The notes under the pieces were generated by a model. It was not told the origin of the DNA. It saw nothing but the letters and a program-made list of their open reading frames with translations, and made no database searches. From Bradyrhizobium sp. NDS-1 (GTDB taxonomy: Bacteria > Pseudomonadota > Alphaproteobacteria > Rhizobiales > Xanthobacteraceae), in NCBI RefSeq assembly GCF_032918005.1, contig NZ_CP136628.1:6557501-6621500 (forward strand): a stretch of DNA of 64,000 nucleotides. Direction: 5' to 3'. Of the stretch, positions 52,449 to 62,129 are shown in pieces. Positions within the stretch are counted from its first letter, which is position 1; the number at the start of each line of letters is the position of its first letter. Position numbers and translations under genes: made by a program.

Positions 52449-53960
52449 ATGACGGTTGCGATCGAGATGGGGCAGACCACGGCGGGCGCCCCGGCCGCCA
52501 TGGACCTCGAGGAACTCCTGGCGACCCGCCTCCTCGTGCAGGGCAATTCGGGCTCCGGCAAATCGCATCTCTTGCGACGGCTGCTGGAGCAGAGCGCGCC
52601 CTGGGTGCAGCAGGCCATCATCGACCCCGAAGGCGATTTCGTCACGCTCGCCGAGCACTTCGGCCATCTCGTGATCGAGGCCGAGGATCACACCGAGCGC
52701 GGCCTTCAGGTCGCCGGAGAGCGCGCGCGGCTGCATCGCGTCTCTACCGTGCTCAATCTCGAAGGCCTCGACGCGGAGAATCAGATGCGCCGTGCGGCTG
52801 CGTTTCTCGGCGGCCTGTTCGACGTCAGCCGCGACCATTGGTATCCGATGCTGGTGGTCGTCGACGAGGCGCAGCTGTTCGCTCCGGCGGTTGCAGGCGA
52901 AGTCTCGGATGAGGCGCGAAAACTCTCGCTCGGCGCGATGACCAATCTGATGTGCCGCGGCCGCAAGCGTGGTCTCGCCGGCATCATCGCGACCCAGCGG
53001 CTGGCGAAGCTCGCCAAGAACGTCGCGGCGGAAGCCTCCAACTTCCTGATGGGCCGGACCTTCCTCGACATCGACATGGCGCGTGCCGCCGATCTGCTCG
53101 GCATGGAACGGCGGCAGGCCGAAGCCTTTCGCGACCTCGAGCGCGGACAGTTCATGGCACTGGGACCTGCGCTGGCGCGCCGTCCGCTACGCCTGAACAT
53201 CGGCCCGACCGCGACCAGCCCGCGCAATTCCACACCGCGGCTGATGCCGTTGCCGGAGGCCGCGCTCGAGGACATGCGCGCGGTGATCCTGGCCGCCCCG
53301 CCGCCCGATGCCAGCCGGCCGCAGCGGCGGCCGGCGCCGGATCTGCTCGAGCAGCTCCGCGCCGCGAAGGCCGCAGCGCCGGAGATCCCGCCCAAAATGA
53401 CCGACGCGGCGGTCAGCGCCGAGGAGCTCGCGGAGCGGCGCGAGCGCGTGGATCGTACGCTGCGTGCCGTGCTCGCCGAACCCGACGCCGGCTTCCGCGC
53501 CATCGGCGTGCTCTATCAGGAGTTCGTGGTCCGCTGCCGCATCGAGGGACTCGGCGCGGCCGTGCCCGATCTCAACGAATTCCGCCGCATGCTGACGCGC
53601 GCGCGCGCAGGGCTCGGCGCCGAACATGCCGAAGACGACGCATGGCAGGACGTGTCGCTGCGCGCCTCGATCCTGCCCGACGACATGCAAGGCGTGTTCA
53701 TGATGATCGCGCGTGCCGCGAAGGAAGGCTGGCCGTGTCCCGGTGACGCCGCAATCGCGCGGGCCTATGGTTCGCATTCGCTGCGAAGGGCGCAGCGGCT
53801 GCTCGGCTATATGGAGGAGCAGGGCCTGATCGTGGTCCAGCTCGATGGCGGTGGGCGCCGGATCGTGACGCTGGTCGAGCTGGCCTGGGCCACGGCCCCT
53901 GGCGATCCCAATGGCGATGATCTGCCGGCAGAGCCAGCGCGGAGCGCGGCTTCGGCCTGA
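52449..53960 (+). CDS. HerA/DUF87-type ATP-binding protein
   Basis: From ATG 52449 the product has 503 residues. Walker A is VQGNSGSGKSHLLRR, Walker B is PMLVVVDEAQLF, and a RecA/FtsK-like core (GLAGIIATQRLAKLAKNV, a sensor motif) follows, as in HerA-like translocases. A C-terminal segment of about 130 residues looks like a helical linker and winged helix. Bacterial HerA often pairs with a nuclease (NurA) or Sir2, and neither is next to it. It probably moves DNA or remodels a nucleoprotein, but the role is undefined. Confidence 0.78.
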   Translation: MTVAIEMGQTTAGAPAAMDLEELLATRLLVQGNSGSGKSHLLRRLLEQSAPWVQQAIIDPEGDFVTLAEHFGHLVIEAEDHTERGLQVAGERARLHRVSTVLNLEGLDAENQMRRAAAFLGGLFDVSRDHWYPMLVVVDEAQLFAPAVAGEVSDEARKLSLGAMTNLMCRGRKRGLAGIIATQRLAKLAKNVAAEASNFLMGRTFLDIDMARAADLLGMERRQAEAFRDLERGQFMALGPALARRPLRLNIGPTATSPRNSTPRLMPLPEAALEDMRAVILAAPPPDASRPQRRPAPDLLEQLRAAKAAAPEIPPKMTDAAVSAEELAERRERVDRTLRAVLAEPDAGFRAIGVLYQEFVVRCRIEGLGAAVPDLNEFRRMLTRARAGLGAEHAEDDAWQDVSLRASILPDDMQGVFMMIARAAKEGWPCPGDAAIARAYGSHSLRRAQRLLGYMEEQGLIVVQLDGGGRRIVTLVELAWATAPGDPNGDDLPAEPARSAASA

Positions 53961-53963
53961 ACG

Positions 53964-54704
53964 TCAGGCGGCCTCCGAGCCGCCGAGATAGGCGTCGCGG
54001 ATGCGGGGGTCATCCTTTAGCGCCCGCGCCGGGCCTGACAGCACGATCTTGCCGGTCTGGAGCACATAGGCCTCATGCGCGATCTCGAGTGCGAGGCTGG
54101 CGTTCTGCTCGACCATGAACACCGAAACGCCTTCCTGGTTGATGGTGCGGATCAGCTCCAGCACGCGGTCGACATAGAGCGGCGACAGGCCCATGGTCGG
54201 CTCGTCCATGACGATCATCCGCGGCCTGCTCATCAGTGCCCGCGCCATCGCCACCATCTGCTGCTCGCCGCCGGAGAGCGAGCCGGCGCGCTGCGATAGC
54301 CGCTGGCCGAGCTTCGGAAACAGCGTCAGCATCTTGTCGAGGTCCTGCGCGATCGCCTCGCTGTCGCTGCGTACGAAGGCTCCCATCAGGATATTTTCGC
54401 GCACGCTCATGTCCGCGAACAGCCGCCGCGCTTCCGGCACCGAGGCGATGCCGCGGCGGACGATCTGCGGCGTGGAGAGGCCGAGCAGCGAGGCGCCGTC
54501 GAAGCTCACCTCGCCGGAGCGCGGCTTTACGAGGCCGAGGATGATCTTCATCGTGGTCGATTTGCCGCTGGCATTGCCGCCGAGCAGGCAGACGATGTGA
54601 CCGCGTGCGACCGATATCGAGAGGTCGAAATGCACCTGGGCCTGGCCATAGAAGGTGTTGACGTTCGACAGCGCCAGCAGCGGTTCGGGAGAAACGTTCG
54701 TCAT
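53964..54704 (-). CDS. livF: ABC transporter ATP-binding protein, LivF type
   Basis: The 246-residue protein has Walker A GGNASGKST, signature LSGGEQQM, and Walker B RMIVMDEPTMGLSP. The length and the sequence SVFMVEQNASLALEIAHEAYVLQTGKIV are LivF-like. It overlaps livG by four bases and is the last gene of the minus-strand transport cluster; it converges on the HerA-type gene, three bases apart. The substrate need not be a branched-chain amino acid. Confidence 0.9.
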   Translation of the reverse strand: MTNVSPEPLLALSNVNTFYGQAQVHFDLSISVARGHIVCLLGGNASGKSTTMKIILGLVKPRSGEVSFDGASLLGLSTPQIVRRGIASVPEARRLFADMSVRENILMGAFVRSDSEAIAQDLDKMLTLFPKLGQRLSQRAGSLSGGEQQMVAMARALMSRPRMIVMDEPTMGLSPLYVDRVLELIRTINQEGVSVFMVEQNASLALEIAHEAYVLQTGKIVLSGPARALKDDPRIRDAYLGGSEAA

Positions 54705-55546
54705 GCGGCGCTCTCCTGCTTTGTCGCGAGGCCGTGGCCGAGATAGGCCTCGATCACCTTGGGATCGCCCCGCACCTGTTCGCCCGGCCCTTCCGCGATC
54801 TTCTTGCCCTCGTCCATGACGATGACGCGGTCGGACAGGCGCATCACCATCTCCAGCTTGTGCTCGATCAGGAGAATGGTCAGGCCTTCCGCCTTGAGCT
54901 CGGAGACGAGACCCTGCATCTCCGCGGTCTCGGTCGGATTCATGCCGGCGGTCGGCTCGTCGAGCAGAAGCAGGCGCGGCTTCAGCGCGAGCGCACGCGC
55001 GATCTCGACACGGCGGCGGTTGGCATAGGAGAGACTATAGGCCGGCTGGTCGATCCGCGGCAGCAGCCGCTCGCCGAAGCGGACGAGAATGGCTTTCACC
55101 TCCTCGCGCAGTTGCTCCTCTTCGGCCTTGACGCTCGCGGGGCGCAGCAGCGCGAGACCCAGCTCCAGCAGCGGGCCGATCACCGGCACGGCCGGCTTCA
55201 CCGCGCGCAGCCGCGTGTGAGCGCCGATCAGGACGTTGTCCATGACGCTGAGATTGCCGAAGACGCGGCCGAGCTGAAACGTGCGCGCGATGCCTTCGGC
55301 CGCGAGTCGTTCCGGCGCCAGACCCGTGACGTCCCGCCCTTCGAAGCTGACTGTGCCGGCATCGGGCCGGTCGAGCCCGGTCACGAGATTGAACAAGGTC
55401 GTCTTGCCGGCGCCGTTCGGGCCGATGATGCTGATGAGCTCGCCTTTGGCGAGATCGAGATCGATGGCGTCGACCGCGGTGAGACCGCCGAAGCGCCGCG
55501 TCAGCCCCCGCAAGGACAGCATCGAGTTGAGCTGCTCCGCCATCAC
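54701..55546 (-). CDS. livG: ABC transporter ATP-binding protein, LivG type
   Basis: The 281-residue protein has Walker [17 protein letters not shown] and the LivG-specific insert ([22 protein letters not shown]). The signature is degenerate ([17 protein letters not shown], lacking the usual LSGGQ), while Walker [14 protein letters not shown] is intact. Livs commonly use SYGxQR at the signature, so this is a modest departure. It overlaps both the permease gene and livF. Confidence 0.9.
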   Translation of the reverse strand: MMAEQLNSMLSLRGLTRRFGGLTAVDAIDLDLAKGELISIIGPNGAGKTTLFNLVTGLDRPDAGTVSFEGRDVTGLAPERLAAEGIARTFQLGRVFGNLSVMDNVLIGAHTRLRAVKPAVPVIGPLLELGLALLRPASVKAEEEQLREEVKAILVRFGERLLPRIDQPAYSLSYANRRRVEIARALALKPRLLLLDEPTAGMNPTETAEMQGLVSELKAEGLTILLIEHKLEMVMRLSDRVIVMDEGKKIAEGPGEQVRGDPKVIEAYLGHGLATKQESAA

Positions 55547-57366
55547 ACCGTCCCCAACAGACCCTGCGGCCTGAACCGCACCAGCAGCAGCAACACGACG
55601 CCGTAGATCAGGATGCGATACTCCGCCGCGATCCGGAACACTTCGGGCAGCCCGACCAGCGCGAGCGACCCGACAATCGCGCCGACGACGTTGCCGAGGC
55701 CGCCGAGAATGACGACGGTCAGCGCCAGGATCGATTGCTGGGTGTTGAAGGTCTCGTGGTTGATGTAGGAATACAGATGCGCCGCGATGCCGCCGCTGAT
55801 GCCGGCGGCGAAGCCACCGAAGATGAAGGCCAGCGATTTGTAGCGGTTCAGACTGAGACCGTAGGCGCGCGCCGCAATGTCGTCGTCGCGGATGGCGCGG
55901 AAGCTGCGGCCGAGATGCGAGGTAAGCAAGCGTCCCTGCAGCAGCGCGAGCACGATCATCACGCCAAGGCTGAACCAGTAGACCGACGCCGGGCTGATCA
56001 GATCGTAGCCGAACAGCGACAGCGGCGGGATGCCGGAGATGCCGATCGGCCCGCGCGTGACGCTCTCCCAGTTCAAGATCACCAGTGCCACGATCTCGCC
56101 GATGGCGAGCGTCGCGATCGACACGTAGTGTCCGCGCAGGCGGAACGACGGCGAGATCAACAGCGTGCCGAGCGCCGCGCTCATCAGGCCTCCGCCGATG
56201 ATGGCAAGGCCGACCGGAACGGCCAATGTCAGCGACAGCAGCGCGGAGGTGTAGGCGCCGATCGCGAGCAGCGCTGCATGACCGAGCGAAACCTGGCCCA
56301 TCGTGCCCGCAACCAGCGTCAGGCTGAGCGCGAGCATTCCGAGCAGCCAGGCGTTGATCAGGGTCTGGAGCACGTAGAAGGACACCGGGAGCAGCGGCAG
56401 GATCGCAAACCCGCCAGCGGCAATGAGTAACGCCCAGCTCGGAATGCGCACCGGGCGGCTCGGGGCGATGAAGGTGCCGGTGAGCGGCTCGGGCGGCGCC
56501 TGCCGCGCGCTGACGAACAGGCCGTTCGGCCGCAGCACGAGCACGACGACCAGCAGCAGGAAGGCAAACAGATTGCGGTAGCTGGTGCCGAGCACGGCAA
56601 CGCCGTAGCTTTCGACCAGCCCCAGCAGCAAGCTGCCGATCACCGCGCCCGGCACGTTGCCGGCGCCGCCGACGACTTCGGCGACCACGCCCTTGAGCGT
56701 CGCCTGAAGGCTCATCGCGGTATCGATCTGGTTGTAGTACATGCCGACCAGCAGGCCCGACACGCCCCCGAGCGCCGCCGCGATGCCGAACACGGCTTGA
56801 TTGACGCGGTTGACGTCGACGCCCATCTGCATGGCGGCGTCGCGGTCCTGCGCGGTGGCCCGCACCGCCCAGCCGAGCTTAGTGTAACGCAGGAACACGA
56901 ACAGCAGCAGCGCGCTGCTGAGGCCAACGCCGGCGATGAGCAGATCGAGCGGTCCGATCGTCCCACCACCGACCTGGAAGCGGATATCGGGCAACTGGCT
57001 CGGCAGCGCGCGCGGGTTGGGTGAGAAGGTCAGCATCACGAGCTGATCGAGCACGAAGCTGATGCCGATGGTCGCGAGCAGCGGCGCAATGCGCACGGAG
57101 TTCTGAAGCGGCCGCAGGCCGAACCGCTCGATGATCAGCCCGACGATTGCAGCCGCCGCGGCGACTACGATGATGGTGAGTGGCAGCGGCGTATGCAGCT
57201 GCACCACCGCCACCCAACCGACATAGGCGCCGACGAGATAGATCGAGCCTTGCGCGAAGTTGATCAGTCGGCTGACGCCGAAAATCAGCGCAAGCCCGAC
57301 CGCAACGAGCGCGTAGACATTGCCGACGATCAGCCCGTTGATGGTGTAGTCGAGCCAGGAAGACAA
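55543..57366 (-). CDS. Fused LivH-LivM permease of branched-chain-type ABC importer
   Basis: The 607-residue protein combines two permeases. Residues about 1-285 match LivH ([30 protein letters not shown]). Residues about 310-600 match LivM ([21 protein letters not shown], with the EAA-like loop [28 protein letters not shown]). The fusion gives a single-chain transmembrane pore of about 16 helices. It serves the binding protein encoded just upstream and the two ATPases downstream. Confidence 0.9.
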   Translation of the reverse strand: MSSWLDYTINGLIVGNVYALVAVGLALIFGVSRLINFAQGSIYLVGAYVGWVAVVQLHTPLPLTIIVVAAAAAIVGLIIERFGLRPLQNSVRIAPLLATIGISFVLDQLVMLTFSPNPRALPSQLPDIRFQVGGGTIGPLDLLIAGVGLSSALLLFVFLRYTKLGWAVRATAQDRDAAMQMGVDVNRVNQAVFGIAAALGGVSGLLVGMYYNQIDTAMSLQATLKGVVAEVVGGAGNVPGAVIGSLLLGLVESYGVAVLGTSYRNLFAFLLLVVVLVLRPNGLFVSARQAPPEPLTGTFIAPSRPVRIPSWALLIAAGGFAILPLLPVSFYVLQTLINAWLLGMLALSLTLVAGTMGQVSLGHAALLAIGAYTSALLSLTLAVPVGLAIIGGGLMSAALGTLLISPSFRLRGHYVSIATLAIGEIVALVILNWESVTRGPIGISGIPPLSLFGYDLISPASVYWFSLGVMIVLALLQGRLLTSHLGRSFRAIRDDDIAARAYGLSLNRYKSLAFIFGGFAAGISGGIAAHLYSYINHETFNTQQSILALTVVILGGLGNVVGAIVGSLALVGLPEVFRIAAEYRILIYGVVLLLLVRFRPQGLLGTV

Positions 57367-57394
57367 ACGCTGGTCCCCGCAGTGAAAGGAAGGC

Positions 57395-57416
57395 GGCCGG
57401 AGCGGCTGCTCCGGCC
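57395..57416 (-). terminator. Intercistronic hairpin between binding-protein and permease genes
   Basis: GGCCGGAGC (57395-57403) pairs perfectly with GCTCCGGCC (57408-57416) around GGCT. It lies seven bases beyond the binding-protein stop. It likely attenuates or protects mRNA so that more binding protein than permease is made. Confidence 0.55.
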
Positions 57417-57422
57417 ATCAGG

Positions 57423-58580
57423 TCAGCTCGGCTTGCCGTCCCACAGCGCGAACTGGCCCTTGCGCACGACCAGCTCGGCGTTCATCGCGCCCTTGACGCG
57501 GCGGCTCTCGACGTCGAACGTCGCGGCGCCGAAGATCACGCTGGAGACGTCCTTCACCTTGGCGAAAGCATCGCGGATGGCACGGCGATCGGTGCCGCCG
57601 ATCTTCACCACGGCGGCAGCCATGTTCATCGCGTCATAGGAATAGGCGTTGAAGGCGTCGGGCTCCTGCCCGCCATACTTCGCCTTGAAGCCCGCGATGA
57701 ACTTCTGCACCTCGGGCCTGGGATCCTGCGGGAAGTAGCGGGTGCCGAGATGAACGTCCTCGACCGCCTCGCCGCCGAGCTCGATGAATTTCGGCGAGTA
57801 GACCGAGCTTGCGGCGCACATCTTCTGCTTAAGGCCGACCTGACGGGCCTGGCGCGCGATCAGCGCACCGTCGGAATAATAGGAGATCAGGATCAGCCCG
57901 TCGGGACCAGCGTCGCGCACGCGCACCAGGGTGGAGCGGAAGTCGCGCTCCTCCGCGATGTAGCCCTCGGTCACCGCGATCTCGGCGCCGTATTCCTTGG
58001 CCGCCTTGACGAAATAGTCGCGGCTGGTGCGGCCCCAATCGGTGTTGAGGTGCAACACCGCGAGCTTCTTCAGGCCGAGACGCTTCACCGCATAGGCCGC
58101 CAGCAGCGGCTGCTCGTCGGCCTGGCTGACCGAGGTACTCCACATGAAGTCGCCGCCCTTGGTGAAATCGGGGTGCGAATTGGTGAAGCCGAACTGCACG
58201 AGGCCGCCGCGCTGGTAGATGGGCGAGGCCGCCATCGAGGCGGGGCTGGAGAAGTCGCCGAGCTCCATGACGATGCGGGGATCGGAGACGAACTTCTGGG
58301 CGATCGCCACCGACTGGCGCGGATCGCTCTGGCTGTCCTCGAATTGGTAGGCGAGCTTGCGCCCGTTGATGCCGCCGGCAGCCAGGATCTCGTCGAGCGC
58401 GAGATCAAAGCCCTGCTTCCACTGCATGCCATATTGCGCGTTCGGTCCCGTGAGCGGACCGCTGACGCCGAGCACGATCGGCTCGGACGCCTGTGCGATG
58501 GCGGCGCGCGAGAAGGCTGCTCCCGCCATGATGGCGGTCAGCGAGCCCTTGACCAGGGTACGACGATCGATGTTGCTCAT
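57423..58580 (-). CDS. Periplasmic binding protein of branched-chain-type ABC importer
   Basis: From ATG 58580 (GGAG seven bases before) the product has 385 residues. An RR-containing signal (DRRTLVKGSLTAIMAGAAF) suggests Tat export. The body is a Leu/Ile/Val-binding-type fold (IVLGVSGPLTGPNAQYGMQWKQGFDLALDEI, then ISYYSDGALIARQARQVGL). The ligand is unknown; proximity to luciferase-like and CMD-fold enzymes suggests the imported compound is their substrate. Confidence 0.9.
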   Translation of the reverse strand: MSNIDRRTLVKGSLTAIMAGAAFSRAAIAQASEPIVLGVSGPLTGPNAQYGMQWKQGFDLALDEILAAGGINGRKLAYQFEDSQSDPRQSVAIAQKFVSDPRIVMELGDFSSPASMAASPIYQRGGLVQFGFTNSHPDFTKGGDFMWSTSVSQADEQPLLAAYAVKRLGLKKLAVLHLNTDWGRTSRDYFVKAAKEYGAEIAVTEGYIAEERDFRSTLVRVRDAGPDGLILISYYSDGALIARQARQVGLKQKMCAASSVYSPKFIELGGEAVEDVHLGTRYFPQDPRPEVQKFIAGFKAKYGGQEPDAFNAYSYDAMNMAAAVVKIGGTDRRAIRDAFAKVKDVSSVIFGAATFDVESRRVKGAMNAELVVRKGQFALWDGKPS

Positions 58581-58639
58581 GCACGGCTCCATCCACTCAG
58601 GTGTTGAACAAGCAGCAATTCTCGTGCCGCTGAGATTGC

Positions 58640-59218
58640 CTATTTCGAGGGCTCGCCGAGCGACAGCATCAGCCGGTTCGCCCAGTTGAAGAACGACGCG
58701 CCGTTGATGACGTCGACGATCTCGGCATCGTCGAGCCCGGCGCGGCGCAACTCGGCGATATTGTCAGGGCCGAATGAGATCGGCGTCGCGGACAGTGCCA
58801 CGGAGGCCTTGACCACTGCGTTCCAGCGTTCGCCGAGATCGGCCTTGATGCCTTCGTTGAGCAGGCGCTGCACGTCGTCACGGCGCTTGGAATAGGTGCT
58901 GGCAAAGCGCGCATGCACGGAGGCGCAATAGATGCAGCCATTGTAGCGCGACGTCGCAGCCGCCGCGAGCTCGCGCTCGGCGCGCGGCAGGCCGTCGGCG
59001 ACATTGTAGAAGATGTCCTTGTCGGTTTTGGTGCGGGCCTCCAGCACTTCGGGATCGCGCACCAGGAGGCGGAAATAGTCCGACTTGGCGCGGGCGCGAT
59101 CGACCAGGCCATTGAAGTGCCGTTCGGTCAGCTCGGCCTCGGGCAGCGGATCGATCCACGACACCCAACCCAGTTCGTCCTGGGTGAAGACGACGGGGGG
59201 ATTGACGGTGGCGCTCAT
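58640..59218 (-). CDS. AhpD-like alkylhydroperoxidase domain protein (Avi_7169-like)
   Basis: The 192-residue protein belongs to the CMD/AhpD fold. It has the redox pair CIYC with a following His (NGCIYCASVHARF), as in AhpD-type peroxidases. It resembles, from memory, the Avi_7169 family, which travels with a CMD partner of the Avi_7170 family and a KPN_01858-type luciferase-like monooxygenase. All three lie together here. It lies 60 bases before the binding-protein start, in the same direction. Confidence 0.82.
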   Translation of the reverse strand: MSATVNPPVVFTQDELGWVSWIDPLPEAELTERHFNGLVDRARAKSDYFRLLVRDPEVLEARTKTDKDIFYNVADGLPRAERELAAAATSRYNGCIYCASVHARFASTYSKRRDDVQRLLNEGIKADLGERWNAVVKASVALSATPISFGPDNIAELRRAGLDDAEIVDVINGASFFNWANRLMLSLGEPSK

Positions 59219-59232
59219 GATACAGCCTCCTC

Positions 59233-59835
59233 TTATGCGTTCACTGCGGCGAGCGTGCGCAGGCCGCTGACGACGCGCAACTGAAACGACAGGAACGCGA
59301 CGAGCTGGGAGAACGTGACGATGCCGGTGTCCGACCAGCCGGCGTCCAGCAGCGCCTTCATGTCGGCGGAGGCGGCATCGCGCGGACGAAACACCAGGAG
59401 ATGCGCATGTTCGAGGGCGGCTGCTAGTCGGGCGCCAAGCGCCGGCTTGCTCGCCGCGCTCACGTGGTAGATCAGGCCGGCAGTGTTCTCGATCGACAGC
59501 GGGCCGGCCGGATACGAGCCATAGGGACCCGAGGTCCTGCCCTGCGCGATCTCGGCGTCGATCGCCTCCAGCAGACGGGCGCCATCGGCGTTTGCCGTTA
59601 GCTTCTCGCGATAGAAGGCGGCGACCGGGGATTCGCCATGAAGTCCGGTCACGAAGGCAGCGACCGCGGCGCGTTCGGCCAGCGAAAAGTCGCTCGCGTC
59701 GATCGGCTCGAACAGGGAGAGATAGCTCTTCTGCGCATTCTCACGCGCCTGCAGGCGGCGGGCGCGGATGGCATCGAGAGCGGAGCCCGGCTCGATCCCG
59801 GCGAGCGTGTCGATAATATCCTGCGTACTCATCAT
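59233..59835 (-). CDS. CMD domain protein (Avi_7170-like)
   Basis: The 200-residue, largely helical protein carries a carboxymuconolactone-decarboxylase-like fold but has no CxxC pair (AERAAVAAFVTGL, then ALGARLAAALEHAHLLVFRPRDA). It resembles the Avi_7170 group. It is 14 bases before the AhpD-like gene, which suggests a heteromeric pair with one redox-active member. The ATG at 59835 is followed by a second ATG, and either could be used. Confidence 0.78.
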   Translation of the reverse strand: MMSTQDIIDTLAGIEPGSALDAIRARRLQARENAQKSYLSLFEPIDASDFSLAERAAVAAFVTGLHGESPVAAFYREKLTANADGARLLEAIDAEIAQGRTSGPYGSYPAGPLSIENTAGLIYHVSAASKPALGARLAAALEHAHLLVFRPRDAASADMKALLDAGWSDTGIVTFSQLVAFLSFQLRVVSGLRTLAAVNA

Positions 59836-59870
59836 TCAGCCTCGTGCAACGCGATGCTCTTCACTTCCGG

Positions 59871-60905
59871 TCAACCCGCCAGCGCCACTTCGGGTGCCGT
59901 CCGGGTCCAGCCCAGCGCCGGGGCAACCTTCTCCGCGACCAGATCGATCGAGCGCAGGACATGGGGATGCGGCGCGTCGACCGAATGCACTTGGAAGACG
60001 AGATCGGTCACTCGCTCCAGCGTCGCGTCGGCACGCAGCGAGGCGATGACGTGGTCGGCATCACCGACATGGGTGTCGAACGCGGTGATCATCTCCTCCA
60101 GCGTCTCGCCCGGCTTGGCGTGGCCGCCCTTGAGGAATTGCGGCAGCGCGCGGCGCAGCCCGATATCCGCAAGGCGCATCGCTTCGCCGTGGTCGTCGGC
60201 GACGAAGACGCTGCGCGAGGCCATGATGCGCGGCTCGGCTCCCTTCGGCAGCGCTTCCAGATAGGCATCGATCACCGGGTTCTGGATTTCGGCGAGCGTG
60301 GCCTTCGGCGCCTCCCTGGTGCGCGGCTGGGTGCGCGACAGCAACAGGCCATCGCCCGCCTTGCCGGCCCGGGCGCCGCCGGCGACCGAGAAGGTCGCCT
60401 GCCAGATGCGCTTGTCCAGTTGCGGCCGCTGCGGGTAGATCGTATCGCCGCCATCGAGCGGCTTGCCGACCAGGGCAGTGCGGACCACCTCCAGATTGCG
60501 CGCAAAAATCTCGTTGCGCTGGGCGCTGTCGAGGCCGAAGGCGGCGAAGGCCGACGGATTGCCGCCGGTGCCGACGCCGAGCTCGAAGCGGCCGTTGCAG
60601 ATGAGATCGAGCACCGCGGCGTCCTCCGCCACCCGCACCGCGTTCTCCAGCGGCAGCGTGACGATGCCGGTGCCGAGGCGGATGCGCGAGGTTTGGGCGG
60701 CGACGTAACCGAGGAACGTGAAGGGCGACGGCAGGCCGCCTTCACGCTCGTGGAAATGATGCTGCGCGATCCACGCGGAATCGAGCCCCGCCTTTTCGGC
60801 GCGCACGATCTGCTCGGCCGCGAAGCGGTAACGGTCGGCCGGCGGGGCCTCGTCGAGAAGCCGCGTGAAGAAGCCCAGGCGTTTCAGATTTGCAAAGCGT
60901 TTCAT
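59871..60905 (-). CDS. Luciferase-like FMN-dependent monooxygenase (KPN_01858-like)
   Basis: The 344-residue TIM-barrel flavoprotein of the bacterial-luciferase superfamily includes SAWIAQHHFHEREGG, the strand GTGIVTLPLENAVRVAEDAAVLD, and RFELGVGTGGNP, all typical. It probably uses reduced FMN and oxygen to oxidise a small organic or sulfur compound. It is first of the enzyme trio, 35 bases before the CMD gene. The ATG at 60905 has AGGGG upstream. The substrate is not known. Confidence 0.85.
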   Translation of the reverse strand: MKRFANLKRLGFFTRLLDEAPPADRYRFAAEQIVRAEKAGLDSAWIAQHHFHEREGGLPSPFTFLGYVAAQTSRIRLGTGIVTLPLENAVRVAEDAAVLDLICNGRFELGVGTGGNPSAFAAFGLDSAQRNEIFARNLEVVRTALVGKPLDGGDTIYPQRPQLDKRIWQATFSVAGGARAGKAGDGLLLSRTQPRTREAPKATLAEIQNPVIDAYLEALPKGAEPRIMASRSVFVADDHGEAMRLADIGLRRALPQFLKGGHAKPGETLEEMITAFDTHVGDADHVIASLRADATLERVTDLVFQVHSVDAPHPHVLRSIDLVAEKVAPALGWTRTAPEVALAG

Positions 60906-61053
60906 GCGACCCCTGTCGGGCTGGGATGGCCAGGCTGCCGATGATGTCGGTTACTGCTGCTCCAGACAAGCCGCCATTGCGCAAGGCTCATACGCAAAGC
61001 TCATGCGCAAGCTGCCCGCCGGATCGTTCCTGCGTCGGAGCTGGGCAGACTGC

Positions 61054-61836
61054 CTACCAGCTCGGCAGCACCGCGCCCTTGAACTTGGTGAGGACGAACT
61101 CCTTGACTTCGGCCGTGTGATAGCTGTCGACGAGGATCTTGACCCAGGGCTTGTCCTTGTCGGCGGCGCGCACGGCGATCAGGTTGACGTAGGGGCCTTT
61201 GGGATCCTCGCGCAGGATCGGATCCTTGACGGGATCGAGGCCGGCCTGGGTTGCATAATTGGTGTTGATCGCGGCGGCATCGACATCGTCCAGCGCTCGC
61301 GGCGCCTGTGCCGCATCGACCTCGATGAATTTCAGCTTCTTCGTGTTCTCGGTGATGTCGAGCACCGTCGGCTTGAAGCCGACGCCGTCCTTCAGCTTGA
61401 TCACGCCCTTGTCGCGAAGCAGCAGCAGCACGCGGCCGCCATTGGTCGGATCGTTCGGGATCGAGACCTTGCCGCCCTCGGGAATGTCGGCGAAGGCCTT
61501 GTGCTTCTTCGAGTAGACGCCGATCGGGAAGTTCACGGTGAGGCCGACGGCCTCGATCTTGTAGCCGCGGTCGGCCTTCTGGTTGTCCAGGTAAGGCTGG
61601 TTCTGGAACGAATTGGCCTGGATATCGCCGGCGTCGAGCGCGGCGTTGGGCACGACATAATCCGAGAACTCGATGAGCTGGATGTCGAGCCCCCGCCTGG
61701 CGGCGATCGGCTTCACCGCCTCGAAGATCTGCGCATGCGGCCCCGGCGTCACGCCGATCTTGATGGTCTCGGCCGCAGCATTCGCCGACCACGCGGCCAG
61801 GATGGTTGCAAGGATCAGGGGGAAGCGAAGCGACAT
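61054..61836 (-). CDS. NlpA/MetQ-family substrate-binding protein (orphan)
   Basis: From ATG 61836 (GGAG upstream) the product has 260 residues. The signal peptide (1-22, ending ANA) lacks a lipobox cysteine, unlike typical MetQ lipoproteins. The NlpA fold is clear: IKIGVTPGPHAQIFEAVKPIA and ANSFQNQPYLDNQK, then AAAINTNYATQAGLDP. No MetN or MetI gene is adjacent. It lies 148 bases upstream of the monooxygenase gene in the same direction and may belong to that cluster. Confidence 0.86.
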   Translation of the reverse strand: MSLRFPLILATILAAWSANAAAETIKIGVTPGPHAQIFEAVKPIAARRGLDIQLIEFSDYVVPNAALDAGDIQANSFQNQPYLDNQKADRGYKIEAVGLTVNFPIGVYSKKHKAFADIPEGGKVSIPNDPTNGGRVLLLLRDKGVIKLKDGVGFKPTVLDITENTKKLKFIEVDAAQAPRALDDVDAAAINTNYATQAGLDPVKDPILREDPKGPYVNLIAVRAADKDKPWVKILVDSYHTAEVKEFVLTKFKGAVLPSW

Positions 61837-62129
61837 CTTGGTCTCCGAAGGTCTAAGCATCGAGTGGAACCGTATTCGCTTCTCCGCGGGCCGAAATCAA
61901 TGAAATGGATATCCATATTGAGCGTCGGTGGCGGGCGCGCCTTCTCCATACGGCAGCAAACGCGAAATGAATTCACGGCGGCCGCGAGGCCGTCTGATCG
62001 GCGCGGCCAACATCCGGTGACAGCACGCCGCAGCGCGAAAGCAACCGCATCTTTGACACCGCCGGGCCCGACGTGCTGAGCTAGGCCGCATGCAGCCGAC
62101 GTCGTTTCTACGCAAGGGTGGAGGGTCTG
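61837..62129. other. Divergent promoter region between two binding-protein genes
   Basis: The NlpA-like gene (minus) and the peptide-type binding-protein gene (plus) start 293 bases apart. I see no gene between them. A shared regulator controlling both is plausible, but no clear operator is visible. Confidence 0.4.
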
